A stretch of 64,000 nt of DNA, taken from the NCBI RefSeq assembly GCF_001618425.1, contig NZ_BDCU01000023.1, positions 124,001 to 188,000 of the forward strand, read 5' to 3'. The position numbers were made by a program, and so were the translations under genes. The stretch is from Nocardia fusca NBRC 14340. Its GTDB lineage: Bacteria > Actinomycetota > Actinomycetes > Mycobacteriales > Mycobacteriaceae. Positions 26,870 through 36,204 of the stretch are shown here, piece by piece; position 1 is the first letter of the stretch, and each line of letters starts with the position of its first letter. Under the pieces are notes generated by a model that saw only the letters and a program-made list of their open reading frames with translations, ran no database searches and had not been told where the DNA came from.

Positions 26870-26887
26870 CGAGATCGTCGGATCTCG
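26870..26887 (+). promoter_or_regulatory. Perfect 7-bp hairpin with GTCG loop upstream of the Esx pair
   Basis: CGAGATC and GATCTCG flank a GTCG loop in the 84-bp gap before the first Esx gene. It ends 33 nt before the ATG. It could stabilise or process the esx transcript so that the two Esx proteins are made at higher level than the upstream genes. No run of T follows, so it is not a standard terminator. Confidence 0.4.
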
Positions 26888-26920
26888 GCACTGAAACGAA
26901 CGCACGAAAGGAACCCCACA

Positions 26921-27229
26921 ATGGCTACACAGGGTGTTGATCTCGATCTCGAGCTGGTCAAGAAGGCGACCGGCGAGATGTACCAGGCCATCGAAAATCT
27001 GCGGCTGTCGGTGAAGGCCGTGGATTCGGCCGGCGATGCCGCGCGCGCGGGCTGGAAAGGCGATGCCAACGCGTCGTTCGTCACCACCTCGCAGGCCTGG
27101 AGCGACGAGTCCGACCGGCTGAACCAGAAGCTCGACGAGCTGACCAAGGCCACCGAAGACGCCACCCAGACCATCCTGGGCATGGATGAGGACGCCTTCA
27201 TCCCCGGCGGCGGCTACACCAGCCTCTGA
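26921..27229 (+). CDS. WXG100 (EsxB/CFP-10-type) protein (102 aa)
   Basis: ATG at 26921 after GAAAGGAA. Helical-hairpin protein of the usual WXG100 length; the W-x-G turn is WKG in A-G-W-K-G-D-A-N at about residue 45. The C-terminal helix is followed by GMDEDAFIPGGGYTSL. A Y-x-x-x-D/E export signal is not evident at the usual spot, so the signal may lie in the partner. It is expected to form a 1:1 dimer with the next protein. Confidence 0.9.
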   Translation: MATQGVDLDLELVKKATGEMYQAIENLRLSVKAVDSAGDAARAGWKGDANASFVTTSQAWSDESDRLNQKLDELTKATEDATQTILGMDEDAFIPGGGYTSL

Positions 27230-27282
27230 CTTCGTAGCACGGCACTTCCACCTATCCACTGCACCGAGAAGGAATTGGGATC

Positions 27283-27582
27283 ATGAGCGATATCTTGTAC
27301 GACAAGCCCACCATGGAGGCCTTGTTCGACTCGCTGAAGACCGAGGGCAGCAAGATCCAGGGTGAGATCGAGGCCCTGGCCACCGCCAAGGACAACTTCC
27401 TCAACGCCATGGCCGGCCAGGGCGCCCAGGAAGGGTTCCAGACCGCCCACGGCGCGGTGAACACCGAGCTCGAGGACACCCTCACCAAGCTGGATCAGCT
27501 CGCCGCGGCGGTGGAGAACGCGCTGCACCGCGCGCTCGAGACCGATAAGAAGATCGGCGACGGCTTCGCCGCTTTCGGCTGA
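27283..27582 (+). CDS. WXG100-like (EsxA-type) partner lacking the Trp (99 aa)
   Basis: ATG at 27283 after AGAAGGAA. It has the WXG100 helical-hairpin size and spacing, but the turn is M-A-G-Q-G-A-Q-E-G-F, with no Trp-x-Gly. Several Esx partners are known to diverge at this motif. It lies 53 bp after the first Esx gene and immediately before a strong hairpin that ends the operon. Together they are probably the Esx heterodimer of core A. Confidence 0.85.
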   Translation: MSDILYDKPTMEALFDSLKTEGSKIQGEIEALATAKDNFLNAMAGQGAQEGFQTAHGAVNTELEDTLTKLDQLAAAVENALHRALETDKKIGDGFAAFG

Positions 27583-27602
27583 TCGCGCCGCACCGGAAGT
27601 CG

Positions 27603-27641
27603 AACGGCCGGCTGGATCGGATGAGGATCCAGCCGGCCGTT
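27603..27641. terminator. Bidirectional terminator between Esx and eccE
   Basis: A 16-bp perfect inverted repeat (27603-27618 with 27626-27641) has a 7-nt loop and flanking A/T residues. It lies between the convergent ends of the Esx operon (27582) and eccE (27659) and can serve both. Confidence 0.85.
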
Positions 27642-27658
27642 CTCGTGCGTTCGGTCGC

Positions 27659-29449
27659 TCAGCGCGCGGCCAGGGATTCGCCGATGTAGTGCATCTCCTC
27701 CTGGGTCGTCACCATGTTCACCGTCGTCGTCACGGCGGGGGTGCGGACGGTCACCCGGTTGGGGGCGCCCGGATCCTGGATGAGTGAGACGTCCGCGTCG
27801 ATCGACCCCGGCGGGTCGTGCGGCTGCCGGACGTGCACGATGGTCGCCCCGCCCGCATGGGAGACCGGGTCGACACCGTCGAACACCAGCACCGTGGTGC
27901 TCGGATAGGGCGCGGTGGGCAGCGGCGGTGGGCCGGGCGGGTGGTAGCTGACACCCGCCGCGCGGGGCGCGATGGTGAGGATCTGCGGGGCATCCAGATT
28001 CCGGACCAGGGTCTGCCAGGCCTCGGGCCGGGAGGTGTGCACGATGGCGTGCGCGCCGAGTCCGGTGGCGCGCAGGATGACCTGCTGCGCGAGATCCAGT
28101 GTCCCGATCACCTCGAGCTGGCGGGTGCCCTCGCCGATGAGCGGTACCGCGATGCCCTGGCCGCGGTCGTCGGCACCGATGAGCTGGCCGCAACCGGCCG
28201 TCGGCACAGTGAACTCGGCGAGCGCGGCGAGCGTGCCACGGTAGGCGACCTCCCGTCCCCAGTGGCCGGTGTGGCCGACCGGCAGCGTATCGAGCAGGAT
28301 GCGCAGCTGGTTCCCGTAGAGCTGACGCAGTCCCGGCAGTGGTGGCTGCTCGGGCGGTTCGACCGTGTCGAACCGGACGACGGCGTTGAGGACCACGGTT
28401 TCGGCCAGTTCGGTGTGCGGGTCGTTGCGGCCGATACCGGGCCGCAACCGCAGCGTGACCGTGGTGGACAGGCTGGGCGCCGCCCAGATATCGGCCAGTC
28501 CACGCGGGCCCACCATATCGGCACCGATCTGATATTGGGCAAGGTATCGGCCTTGGGATTCCAGCCATTTCGGGGATTCGGTCAGCTGGTCCACGGAGAA
28601 ACCGTGGGTGAGTTCACGGACCGCGGTGTTCATTTCGGTCGCGGTGAGCACCGAGGCCGCGATACCGTGCGCGGCCAGCCGATTCGCCACCCGCCGGGTG
28701 GCGATGATGGCGGCGCGCAGTGCTCCGGTGCCGCCACCGCCGCGGTTGTCCACCGCCTCGGCGTTGGCCAGCGGGTCCAGCCGTAGCACCAGCCAGCAGG
28801 TGCGATGGGCGATGGCCGGCAGTGGGCCGAGGATCCGGTTGTAGAGGTGCGCGGCGATTCCGGTCCCGGCCGTCCGCGCACCGGTGCTCACGACATCGAT
28901 ACCGGCCAGGGTCAGGTCGAATTGGTCCAGGCAGCGGGCGATCTCCGGCAGTGGCAACAGCTGTTCGGTACTGAGCGAACCGGGGCGCAACAGGGTGAGA
29001 GTGTCCGGTGGCGGATCGATGCGCAACATGGTGAGCAGCAGATCCCCGTCCCAGCGCACCCCGTATCCGCCACCTTCGGGCAGTGGTACATCGAAGGCCG
29101 CGGCACGATCCAGGAGTCCCGTCGTTACCTTTCCACGCCGGGCCACTTCGCCGGCGATCCGGGCCATCGCGGTGCGGCCGCCGATCGGGGTCAGGCAGAT
29201 CACCGCAGTGACGACGCCCGCACCCAGCGAATACCAGACCGAATTGCTGAATGCGAGGACGATCCACGCGATGAATGCCGCGAACAGAATTCCGGGGACG
29301 ACTATTCGAAGTGGAAATATACGGAACAACCAGAATTCGGGATCCCGCAAAGTGTCGTACGCCGATCGGCGATTATCTGCCGAATCCTCGGAATCGACTT
29401 CTTCCGTGATTTCGGCGACCCGCGGTGCGGAGTTCATCGTCTCGTTCAC
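27659..29449 (-). CDS. eccE: ESX core component EccE (core A)
   Basis: About 596 aa. Start set at GTG 29449 (AGGA upstream); an ATG at 29437 and an ATG at 29476 with GAGGAG are alternatives, the last preceded by codons lacking GC bias. Two membrane helices lie within residues 30-85 (PLRIVVPGILFAAFIAWIVL and a following one). The large soluble part has ILGPLPAIAHRTCWLVLRLDP, T-V-T-L-R-L-R-P and PTAGCGQLIGADDRG motifs that it shares with the second EccE in this window. EccE sits at the edge of the ESX inner-membrane complex. It is transcribed away from eccB. Confidence 0.9.
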   Translation of the reverse strand: MNETMNSAPRVAEITEEVDSEDSADNRRSAYDTLRDPEFWLFRIFPLRIVVPGILFAAFIAWIVLAFSNSVWYSLGAGVVTAVICLTPIGGRTAMARIAGEVARRGKVTTGLLDRAAAFDVPLPEGGGYGVRWDGDLLLTMLRIDPPPDTLTLLRPGSLSTEQLLPLPEIARCLDQFDLTLAGIDVVSTGARTAGTGIAAHLYNRILGPLPAIAHRTCWLVLRLDPLANAEAVDNRGGGGTGALRAAIIATRRVANRLAAHGIAASVLTATEMNTAVRELTHGFSVDQLTESPKWLESQGRYLAQYQIGADMVGPRGLADIWAAPSLSTTVTLRLRPGIGRNDPHTELAETVVLNAVVRFDTVEPPEQPPLPGLRQLYGNQLRILLDTLPVGHTGHWGREVAYRGTLAALAEFTVPTAGCGQLIGADDRGQGIAVPLIGEGTRQLEVIGTLDLAQQVILRATGLGAHAIVHTSRPEAWQTLVRNLDAPQILTIAPRAAGVSYHPPGPPPLPTAPYPSTTVLVFDGVDPVSHAGGATIVHVRQPHDPPGSIDADVSLIQDPGAPNRVTVRTPAVTTTVNMVTTQEEMHYIGESLAAR

Positions 29450-29587
29450 TGCTGTTAGTTCCTGCCTCGGTGGCATGCGCTCCTCGGTGGGCCACCAGGG
29501 ATTCCACCGATTCGGGCCGACGTAACCATCGGGAATTACGGTACCGTGTCGAAGGAGATCGCGGTCGATAGCTCGATGGAGTCCTGA

Positions 29588-31090
29588 GTGCCAGCACAGC
29601 TGACTACCCGTGCCCAGGTCAACGGGTACCGTTTTCTGTTGCGCCGTCTCGACCACGCGCTGGTGCGCCGCGATGTCCGGATGTTGCACGACCCGATGCG
29701 CTCTCAGATCCGTTCGCTTCTGGTCGGGCTGGTGCTGGGCATCCTGATCATCGCCGGTGCCGCCATCCTGGCGTTCCTGCGTCCGCAGGGTGCGATCGGG
29801 GACGCGCTCATCGTCTCCGGTAAGTCGAGCGGCGCACTGTATGTGGTGGTGCAGAAAGAGGACGGCAGCCGGACCCTGCACCCGGTACTCAACCTGGCCT
29901 CCGCGCGACTGATCACGGGCAGCGATGCCGAACCGCACGCGGTGAAGGACGATAAGCTGGACTCCCTGCCGCGCGGTCCGCTGCTCGGCATCCCGGGTGC
30001 GCCCGCCGCCTTGCCCGGATCGGCGCAGGGCGGCGATTCGCACTGGTCACTGTGCGAATCCATCGAATTGTCCGCGGGTGGCAGCGCAGCGTCGGCAGCC
30101 GGGGCGACGACGACTGTGGTCGCCGGTCGGCCCGAACTCACCGACCGTATCCGGGCCGCCGGCCCGGCCGAGGCGCTCCTGGTGGCCCGCGACGACAAGA
30201 CCTACCTGGTCTACGACGGTAAACGCGCCGAGGTCGACCCGAACGATTCGGTGCTCTCGCGCGCGCTCGAACTGCCCGGCCATCGTCCGCGTCCGGTCGG
30301 TACCGGCTTCCTGGGTGCCACCACCCAGGTACTCCCGCTGAAGGCGCCGGTCATCGATCGCGCGGGTGAGCCTGGTCCCGGGCCGCTGGCCCGGATTCCG
30401 ATCGGCGGCATCATCTCCGTGGCCGGCGTGGGCCGGGACAGCAGCTCCGAGATGTTCGTCGTCCTGGCCGACGGTGTGCAGCCGGTGTCGCCGTTCGCGG
30501 CCGAAGTGATCCGCTACGCCGATTCCCAGGGGATGAGCCAGGTCGAGGTCCTGCCGCCCGATGTACTCGACGAGGTACCCGTGGTGCGGCGGTTGCCGAT
30601 CGAGGACTTCCCGGACGAGATCCCGGAGATCGTGGAAGCCGAGGACGGGCCGGTCACCTGCATCGCCTGGTCGAAGTCACCGGGCACCGCACCGGCGGGT
30701 GAGGGTACCGGTGACGGGCCGGGGGAGCGGGCCACCGTCGGACTGCTGATCGGGACGCGCTTGCCCATCGCCGAATCCGCCGCGCCGGTGGAACTGGCCA
30801 CCGCCGACAGCAGCGGCGACCGGGTGGACCAGGTGTATCTCGCTCCCACTCATGGGGAATACGTACAGATCACCGGTCTCGAGCCGGGCAGCCCCCGGCG
30901 GGGCAGTCTCTTCTACGTGACCGACAACGGTATCCGCCACGGCGTGCCGGACCCGGCCACCGCCGGCGTTCTGGGCCTGGGCTCCACCCCGCATCTCGCG
31001 CCGTGGGCGATCATCGGCCAACTTGTCCCCGGGCCGACATTGGATCCGCGAGAAGCCCTGGTCGGCCACGATTCCCTGACCGAGCCCTGA
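29588..31090 (+). CDS. eccB: ESX core component EccB (core A)
   Basis: 500 aa; GTG at 29588 with GGAG just upstream. The N-terminus has the EccB signature VRRDVRMLHDPMRSQ followed by a single membrane helix (about 44-64) and a large extracytoplasmic repeat domain. The conserved Cys pair is present (W-S-L-C near 155; V-T-C-I-A-W near 355), which forms a disulfide in known EccB structures. EccB dimerises and forms the periplasmic part of the ESX channel. Divergent from eccE, the same arrangement as in the second locus. Confidence 0.93.
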   Translation: MPAQLTTRAQVNGYRFLLRRLDHALVRRDVRMLHDPMRSQIRSLLVGLVLGILIIAGAAILAFLRPQGAIGDALIVSGKSSGALYVVVQKEDGSRTLHPVLNLASARLITGSDAEPHAVKDDKLDSLPRGPLLGIPGAPAALPGSAQGGDSHWSLCESIELSAGGSAASAAGATTTVVAGRPELTDRIRAAGPAEALLVARDDKTYLVYDGKRAEVDPNDSVLSRALELPGHRPRPVGTGFLGATTQVLPLKAPVIDRAGEPGPGPLARIPIGGIISVAGVGRDSSSEMFVVLADGVQPVSPFAAEVIRYADSQGMSQVEVLPPDVLDEVPVVRRLPIEDFPDEIPEIVEAEDGPVTCIAWSKSPGTAPAGEGTGDGPGERATVGLLIGTRLPIAESAAPVELATADSSGDRVDQVYLAPTHGEYVQITGLEPGSPRRGSLFYVTDNGIRHGVPDPATAGVLGLGSTPHLAPWAIIGQLVPGPTLDPREALVGHDSLTEP

Positions 31091-31101
31091 CCTGGGGCGG
31101 C

Positions 31102-31130
31102 CGGCCGACGGGTGAGGCCAGGGTCGGCCG
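31102..31130. terminator. Inverted repeat between convergent eccB and eccA
   Basis: CGGCCGAC (31102-31109) pairs with GTCGGCCG (31123-31130); the stem can extend with a one-base bulge. It lies between the stops of eccB (31090) and eccA (31139), without a T-run. Likely a bidirectional terminator. Confidence 0.55.
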
Positions 31131-31138
31131 ACCGGCGC

Positions 31139-32980
31139 TCAGTCCGGGTCGGTCCAGCCGATGTTCAGCGACGCGAGGACGGTGGTCAGCGCGAGCCGCA
31201 TATCGGGTTCCTCGATACGCCGCAGTACCGCCTCGTCGATATCGGTGAGGTCCAGTGATTCGTCGTTGGCCAGCCGGAACTCGCGTTCCTCCTCGGCCGC
31301 CTCGATCACATTGCGGATGAAGCGACCGTTACCCGCCAGGTCCACGCCGCGCCGGGGCTGCCCGTTCTGGTCGGTGCTCTCCATGGTGTACAGGTGGTCG
31401 CAGGCCCGGATCAGCACCTTCAACGCTTCCTCGGACAGATCCGAGTCGCGCTTCTTCGCGATGACCTCGCCGATCTGCCCCAGCTCGGTGGCATTGTAGG
31501 ACGGGAACTGCAGGCGTTTGGCGAAACGCGAGGCCAGACCGTCGTTGGCGGCGAGCAACCGGTCGATCTCACCGTCGTATCCGGCGATGATGACCACCAG
31601 GCGGTCGCGGTCGTTCTCCATCCGGGCCAGCAGGGTATCGACGGCTTCGCGACCGAACGCGTCACCGCCCGACAGGCCGGTCTGGATCAGCGTGTAGGCC
31701 TCGTCGATGAAGAGCACGCCGTCCATGGCGCTGTCGATCAGCTTGTTGGTCTTGATGGCCGTGCTGCCCAGATGCTCGCCGACGAAATCGGCGCGCTTGG
31801 CCTCGACCATCTTCTCGGTCTGTAGCAGGCCCAAACCGCAGTAGATCTTGGCGACCACCCGCGCGATGGTGGTCTTACCGGTACCGGGTGGGCCGGTGAA
31901 CGCCAGATGCTGCCCGCGTGGCACACTGGCCATTCCCTTCTCCGCCCGGATCTTGGCCAGCTGCGCGGTCGACTGCAGCTTGGCGACCTGGGTTTTCACC
32001 GATGCCAGCCCGATTTGGGAATCCAGCTCGGCGCGTGCCTCCGCCAGCGTCTCCTTGGCCCGGTCCTGGACCTCGGCGCGGTTCATCTGTTCCATCGTCG
32101 GGGAGGAGGCCGGATCCCATTTGTCGGTCCGCGCCTCGATCACCTCGCGGTTGGTGACCGTGATGCGGTAGGTGCGGTCGCGCATGGCCGCAGCGTTCGC
32201 TTCGAAGTCCGGTGCCTGCGAATAGACTTTTTCGAACAGCGCCTGGGCCTGCTCCTCGTTGCCGGTCTCGCGCAGGCACAGGCCGCGACAGAACATGGCG
32301 GTGGAGCGGGCGGCGGGAATCGGTCCCTGCTCGGCGGCCGACATCCGGCGGATGGATTCGGCGAACAGTCCGAGCTGGCCGCAGGCGGTGCCGACCATGA
32401 CGTGCGCGCCGGCCGCCAGGTACGGGTCGTCCCATTCCGCCGAAGCGGCCAGCACGGTCATCACATCGGGCCAGCGCTGCGTGGTGTAGTGCAGCACCCC
32501 GCGGACATAGGCCGCTATGCGGTTGTCGGCCTCGCGTTCCCCCTCGCTGAGCCGCTGACCCGTGCGGTAGGCGTCCAACTCGTTCAGAATGCGTTCGGCC
32601 TCGTCGAAATCCCGGTCGGCGATCAGCTGCGCCGCCCAGGCCAGGGAGATCTCGGTCCGGCTCGACAGTGGATAGTCGATGTAGAGGCCCGGCTGGAACC
32701 GGGCGGTGAGCTCTCGGGGCTGCAGGCCCACCCGTCGCTGCTCGCGATAGAGCGTGGCGTCGCTGGTCTTGTACAGGTTGAACAGCACGTCCTTGGTGAG
32801 TTCCCCGGCGGCCGCCCGGCCCAGCCACGCGTCGCACATCCCCGGATCCCATTCGGTGGCCCGCTGGAACGCGAGTTTGGCGTACTCGAGGTCGCGGGCG
32901 GACTCCTGTCCTTCGATGGACAATCCGAGCGACAGAACCCCGGCGTCGAATGCGCGTTGTGCTTGGCGGTTGCCGGTCAT
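31139..32980 (-). CDS. eccA: ESX AAA+ ATPase EccA (core A)
   Basis: 613 aa, the usual EccA length; ATG at 32980 with GGGAG before it. The first about 280 residues are a TPR-like helical domain. The C-terminal part is a CbbX-type AAA+ ATPase with Walker A GPPGTGKTT at residues 363-371, Walker B as VLFIDEAYTL, and a sensor region IIAGYDGEIDRLL. EccA is cytosolic and in mycobacteria helps release substrates from EspG chaperones. Its presence distinguishes this system from ESX-4 types. It is transcribed against eccB and divergently from eccD. Confidence 0.95.
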   Translation of the reverse strand: MTGNRQAQRAFDAGVLSLGLSIEGQESARDLEYAKLAFQRATEWDPGMCDAWLGRAAAGELTKDVLFNLYKTSDATLYREQRRVGLQPRELTARFQPGLYIDYPLSSRTEISLAWAAQLIADRDFDEAERILNELDAYRTGQRLSEGEREADNRIAAYVRGVLHYTTQRWPDVMTVLAASAEWDDPYLAAGAHVMVGTACGQLGLFAESIRRMSAAEQGPIPAARSTAMFCRGLCLRETGNEEQAQALFEKVYSQAPDFEANAAAMRDRTYRITVTNREVIEARTDKWDPASSPTMEQMNRAEVQDRAKETLAEARAELDSQIGLASVKTQVAKLQSTAQLAKIRAEKGMASVPRGQHLAFTGPPGTGKTTIARVVAKIYCGLGLLQTEKMVEAKRADFVGEHLGSTAIKTNKLIDSAMDGVLFIDEAYTLIQTGLSGGDAFGREAVDTLLARMENDRDRLVVIIAGYDGEIDRLLAANDGLASRFAKRLQFPSYNATELGQIGEVIAKKRDSDLSEEALKVLIRACDHLYTMESTDQNGQPRRGVDLAGNGRFIRNVIEAAEEEREFRLANDESLDLTDIDEAVLRRIEEPDMRLALTTVLASLNIGWTDPD

Positions 32981-33263
32981 TGCAGGCGCTCCCCGAGTTC
33001 TTTGTATCGGTGTTGAAGAGAACGTTATCTGGATACCAGACTACCGATCGCGCGCGCCTCGTCGCTCCGTTACATTGGGTGCAGTTGCCGAGGGAACCGG
33101 CACCAAGAAGTCACCCGAGCGAGAGTTCACGAAGAGTGCCGAAGTTGTTCACGCAGACCGTGTTCCGCGGTTCACTGCCTCTCGGAATATGAAAAGCGGA
33201 CGGCGGATTGATGGTTTGTCGTCGGCCCAGTCGTGAAATGTCGAGCGGGATGTGGGTGGGGAG

Positions 33264-34751
33264 ATGAGTACACCGGTCGAGTCGCCGAGCACCAGCCGCG
33301 CGCAGGAACCGGAACTGGCCAGGATATCGGTCATCGGCGGTAACACCCAGGTCGACGTGGGTTTGCCCGCGGCAGTCCCGATCGCCGGTTTCATCGGCGA
33401 ACTGGTGGCGCTGATCGAATCACGCAGCCCGAAGTTGCCGGACTCCGAGGATGACGCGGGTCCGCTGTCCGCCCAGCGCTGGACGCTGGCCCGCCTGGGG
33501 CGGGAGGCGATCGCGCCGAGCCGCACCCTCAACGAAGCCGAGGTCTACGACGGCGAACTGCTGGTGCTGCGCTCGGTGTCCGCCAAGGAAGCCCCCGCGC
33601 TGTTCGACGATGTCATCGACGCGGTATCCCGGCTCACCGCCGAGGAGTTCACCGGCTGGTCCGGCGCCTCCGCGCGCTGGATGGGCCTGGTGACCTCGGC
33701 GCTGACCGTGCTCACCATCCTGGCGGTCCTGGTGGTCTCACGCGGGGCCGGAGATCCGCTCGCACCGGGATTGGCGCTGCTCGGCTCGGGTCTGGCCGCG
33801 TTGGTCGCGGCCGGGATCACCGCGCGCAGGTACCGCGACGAACTCACCGCCTCCTGGCTTTCGGCCGATGGGTTGATGCTGCTGTTCGGCGGCGCGGCGC
33901 TGCTCGTACCGGGCGCGCTGGGCAGTCCGCACCTGCTGCTGGGCAGTTCGGTGCTGCTGGTGGCCTCGATACTGGGATACCGACTCACCGGGGTGGGCGC
34001 GACCCTCTTCTCCTGCGCCGCGGCGTCCGCGGTGTTCGCGCTGGTGACCGCCGTCATCTATCTGATCTGGCATCCCGGGTTGCCGAAGGTGGCCGGCGGA
34101 CTGCTGGTCGCCGGCATCATGATCCTGTCGATGGTGCCGCGGCTGGCGGCCCTGCTGGCCCGGCTGCCGATCCCTCCGGTGCCGACTGCGGGCGCTACCA
34201 TCGATCCGGCCGATCACGAACCCCGCCCGACCATCGAGGGTATCGGCGCCATCGGTGCGACGGCCCTACCCTCGGCTGCCGGCCTGGGTGAACGTGCCCG
34301 GGCGGCAAACCGATTCCAGACCGGTCTCATCGGTGCCTGCACCGCGAGCGCGGTCATCGGCGCGTTCGGGGTCGCCGACCCGCTGGGCGCCTACCGGTGG
34401 CAGGGCGTCACACTGGCGGTGATCACCGCGATCATCTTGGCGCTGCGGGGGCGCTCGTTCGCCGATATCACGCAGGCCGCGACCTTGATCGGCGGCGCCT
34501 GTGTGACCTTTGTGTCCCTGGTCGTCGGATTGTCCTTCGGCAACGGTGATCTCGTCCTGGCCTGTGCCGCGACTCTCCTCGCCTTCACGCTCGGCGTGAT
34601 CGGTTTCGGCGTGATCGGCCCGCATATCGAGGTCACTCCGGTGGTCCGTCGGGCGATCGAACTCTTCGAATACGCGCTGATCATGGCCGTGATCCCGCTG
34701 GTGCTATGGGTGATGGGGATCTACGGCACGGCCCGGAACCTGAGCATATGA
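33264..34751 (+). CDS. eccD: ESX membrane channel protein EccD (core A)
   Basis: 495 aa from ATG 33264, preceded by GGTGGGGAG; a GTG at 33252 in the same frame is less likely. Residues about 1-115 form the ubiquitin-like cytosolic domain (ISVIGGNTQVDVGLP...RTLNEAEVYDGELLVLR). The remainder is a long series of hydrophobic helices (family norm eleven), with the PRLAALLARLPIPPVP loop typical of EccD. EccD dimers form the bulk of the ESX membrane complex. Its stop overlaps the mycP start by 4 bp. Confidence 0.93.
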   Translation: MSTPVESPSTSRAQEPELARISVIGGNTQVDVGLPAAVPIAGFIGELVALIESRSPKLPDSEDDAGPLSAQRWTLARLGREAIAPSRTLNEAEVYDGELLVLRSVSAKEAPALFDDVIDAVSRLTAEEFTGWSGASARWMGLVTSALTVLTILAVLVVSRGAGDPLAPGLALLGSGLAALVAAGITARRYRDELTASWLSADGLMLLFGGAALLVPGALGSPHLLLGSSVLLVASILGYRLTGVGATLFSCAAASAVFALVTAVIYLIWHPGLPKVAGGLLVAGIMILSMVPRLAALLARLPIPPVPTAGATIDPADHEPRPTIEGIGAIGATALPSAAGLGERARAANRFQTGLIGACTASAVIGAFGVADPLGAYRWQGVTLAVITAIILALRGRSFADITQAATLIGGACVTFVSLVVGLSFGNGDLVLACAATLLAFTLGVIGFGVIGPHIEVTPVVRRAIELFEYALIMAVIPLVLWVMGIYGTARNLSI

Positions 34752-36160
34752 GTGCTCGCCGGCCACACTGCGGTCTGCTGCGGATGCTGTGCGCGGCCGG
34801 TGTATTGGGTGCGACGGTGGCGTTGCCCGGTCCGTACGCCGGGGCGGTACCGCAACCCGCGATCGATCCGGGCGCGCTGGGCGCGGCCCAGGCGATCAGT
34901 GGCCGGCCCGCTCCACTCGAGCCCACCGAACAGCGCGCGGTGTGCGCCGAACCGCTGCTCACCGGCGCGCCTCCGAGCGAACCGCCGATGGCGCAGCAGG
35001 TTCTCGATCTGCCCGCCGCCTGGCATTTCAGCCGCGGCGCCGGCCAGAAGGTGGCGGTGATCGATACCGGCGTGAACCGGCATCCGCGCCTGCCCCGGCT
35101 GCAACCCGGTGGGGACTACGTCTCCGATACCGACGGCACGGTCGACTGCGACGGGCACGGCACCCTGGTCGCCGGGATCATCGGCGCGCAGCCCGTTCCG
35201 GACGACGCCTTCGCCGGGGTCGCGCCCGACGCGGAGATCCTGACGATCCGCCAGCTGAGCCTGGCCTACGAGAAGAAGGACAACAACAACCGCGACGCAC
35301 CCGGCAAGATCGCCACCGAGGGGTACGGCAGTGTGCTGACCCTCGCGGGCGCGGTGGTCCGGGCCGTGGACATGGGCGCCACCGTCATCAACATCTCCGA
35401 GGTGGCGTGCACCCGGGCCGGGCTCGATACCGCCGACAGCGCACTCGGCGCCGCTGTCAAATACGCCTACGACCGCAATGTGGTGGTGGTGGCCGCGGCC
35501 GGCAACCTGCAGAGCGACGGCGCCTGCGAGACCCAGAACTCGGGTGCGGGCTGGAATTCGGTCGCGACCGTGGCCAGCCCGGCGTGGTTCTCGCCGTATG
35601 TGCTGGCGGTGGGATCGGTGGACCCCGACGGGCAGGGCTCCGAACTCTCCCTGAACGGTCCGTGGGTGCAGGTGGCCGCCATCGGCCGCAATATCGTTTC
35701 GTTGGACAGCAAACCCGGCGGTACCGGACTGGTCGACGGAGTGCAGACCACCGAGGGCATCCGTTCGGTCGAGGGCACCAGCTTCGCCGCGCCGTATGTG
35801 GCCGGCCTGGCCGCGCTGGTGCGGTCTCGTTTCCCCGAACTCACCGCCGGGCAGGTGATGGACCGGATCACCCGGACCGCGCACGGCCCGGGAACCGGTC
35901 GCGACGACAAGATCGGGCACGGTCTCATCGATCCGCTGGCCGCGCTGACGGCCGAACTGCCGGTGGAACCGGTGAGTACGGGCGCGGCCGTCGCCAAACC
36001 CATCGCGGCACCCGTGCATCCGCCCGGGCCCGATCCGCGCCAGCGCTTGATCGCGATCACCGGGTCGGCGATCTGCCTGGCCGGTCTCGCGATCGGCGCC
36101 GCCGTGGGGTATCCGTTTCGCCGGCCCCGGCGTGAACTGGATCTGGCACCGGACCCTTAA
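34748..36160 (+). CDS. mycP: Mycosin subtilisin-like protease MycP (core A)
   Basis: 470 aa from ATG 34748 (ATGA overlap with eccD). Signal peptide in the first about 32 residues. Catalytic triad D106 (AVIDTG), H137 (DGHGT) and S345 (GTSFAAPYVAG), with oxyanion Asn 253 (AAAGN). A C-terminal membrane anchor lies at about 435-460, followed by a basic RRPRRE tail. Mycosins cap the ESX channel on the outside and cleave some substrates. All catalytic residues are intact, so it should be active. Confidence 0.95.
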   Translation: MSARRPHCGLLRMLCAAGVLGATVALPGPYAGAVPQPAIDPGALGAAQAISGRPAPLEPTEQRAVCAEPLLTGAPPSEPPMAQQVLDLPAAWHFSRGAGQKVAVIDTGVNRHPRLPRLQPGGDYVSDTDGTVDCDGHGTLVAGIIGAQPVPDDAFAGVAPDAEILTIRQLSLAYEKKDNNNRDAPGKIATEGYGSVLTLAGAVVRAVDMGATVINISEVACTRAGLDTADSALGAAVKYAYDRNVVVVAAAGNLQSDGACETQNSGAGWNSVATVASPAWFSPYVLAVGSVDPDGQGSELSLNGPWVQVAAIGRNIVSLDSKPGGTGLVDGVQTTEGIRSVEGTSFAAPYVAGLAALVRSRFPELTAGQVMDRITRTAHGPGTGRDDKIGHGLIDPLAALTAELPVEPVSTGAAVAKPIAAPVHPPGPDPRQRLIAITGSAICLAGLAIGAAVGYPFRRPRRELDLAPDP

Positions 36161-36204
36161 CTCGGCACCCAGCTCACCGTTCGTCGCCGATCGAAGAAGG
36201 AACC

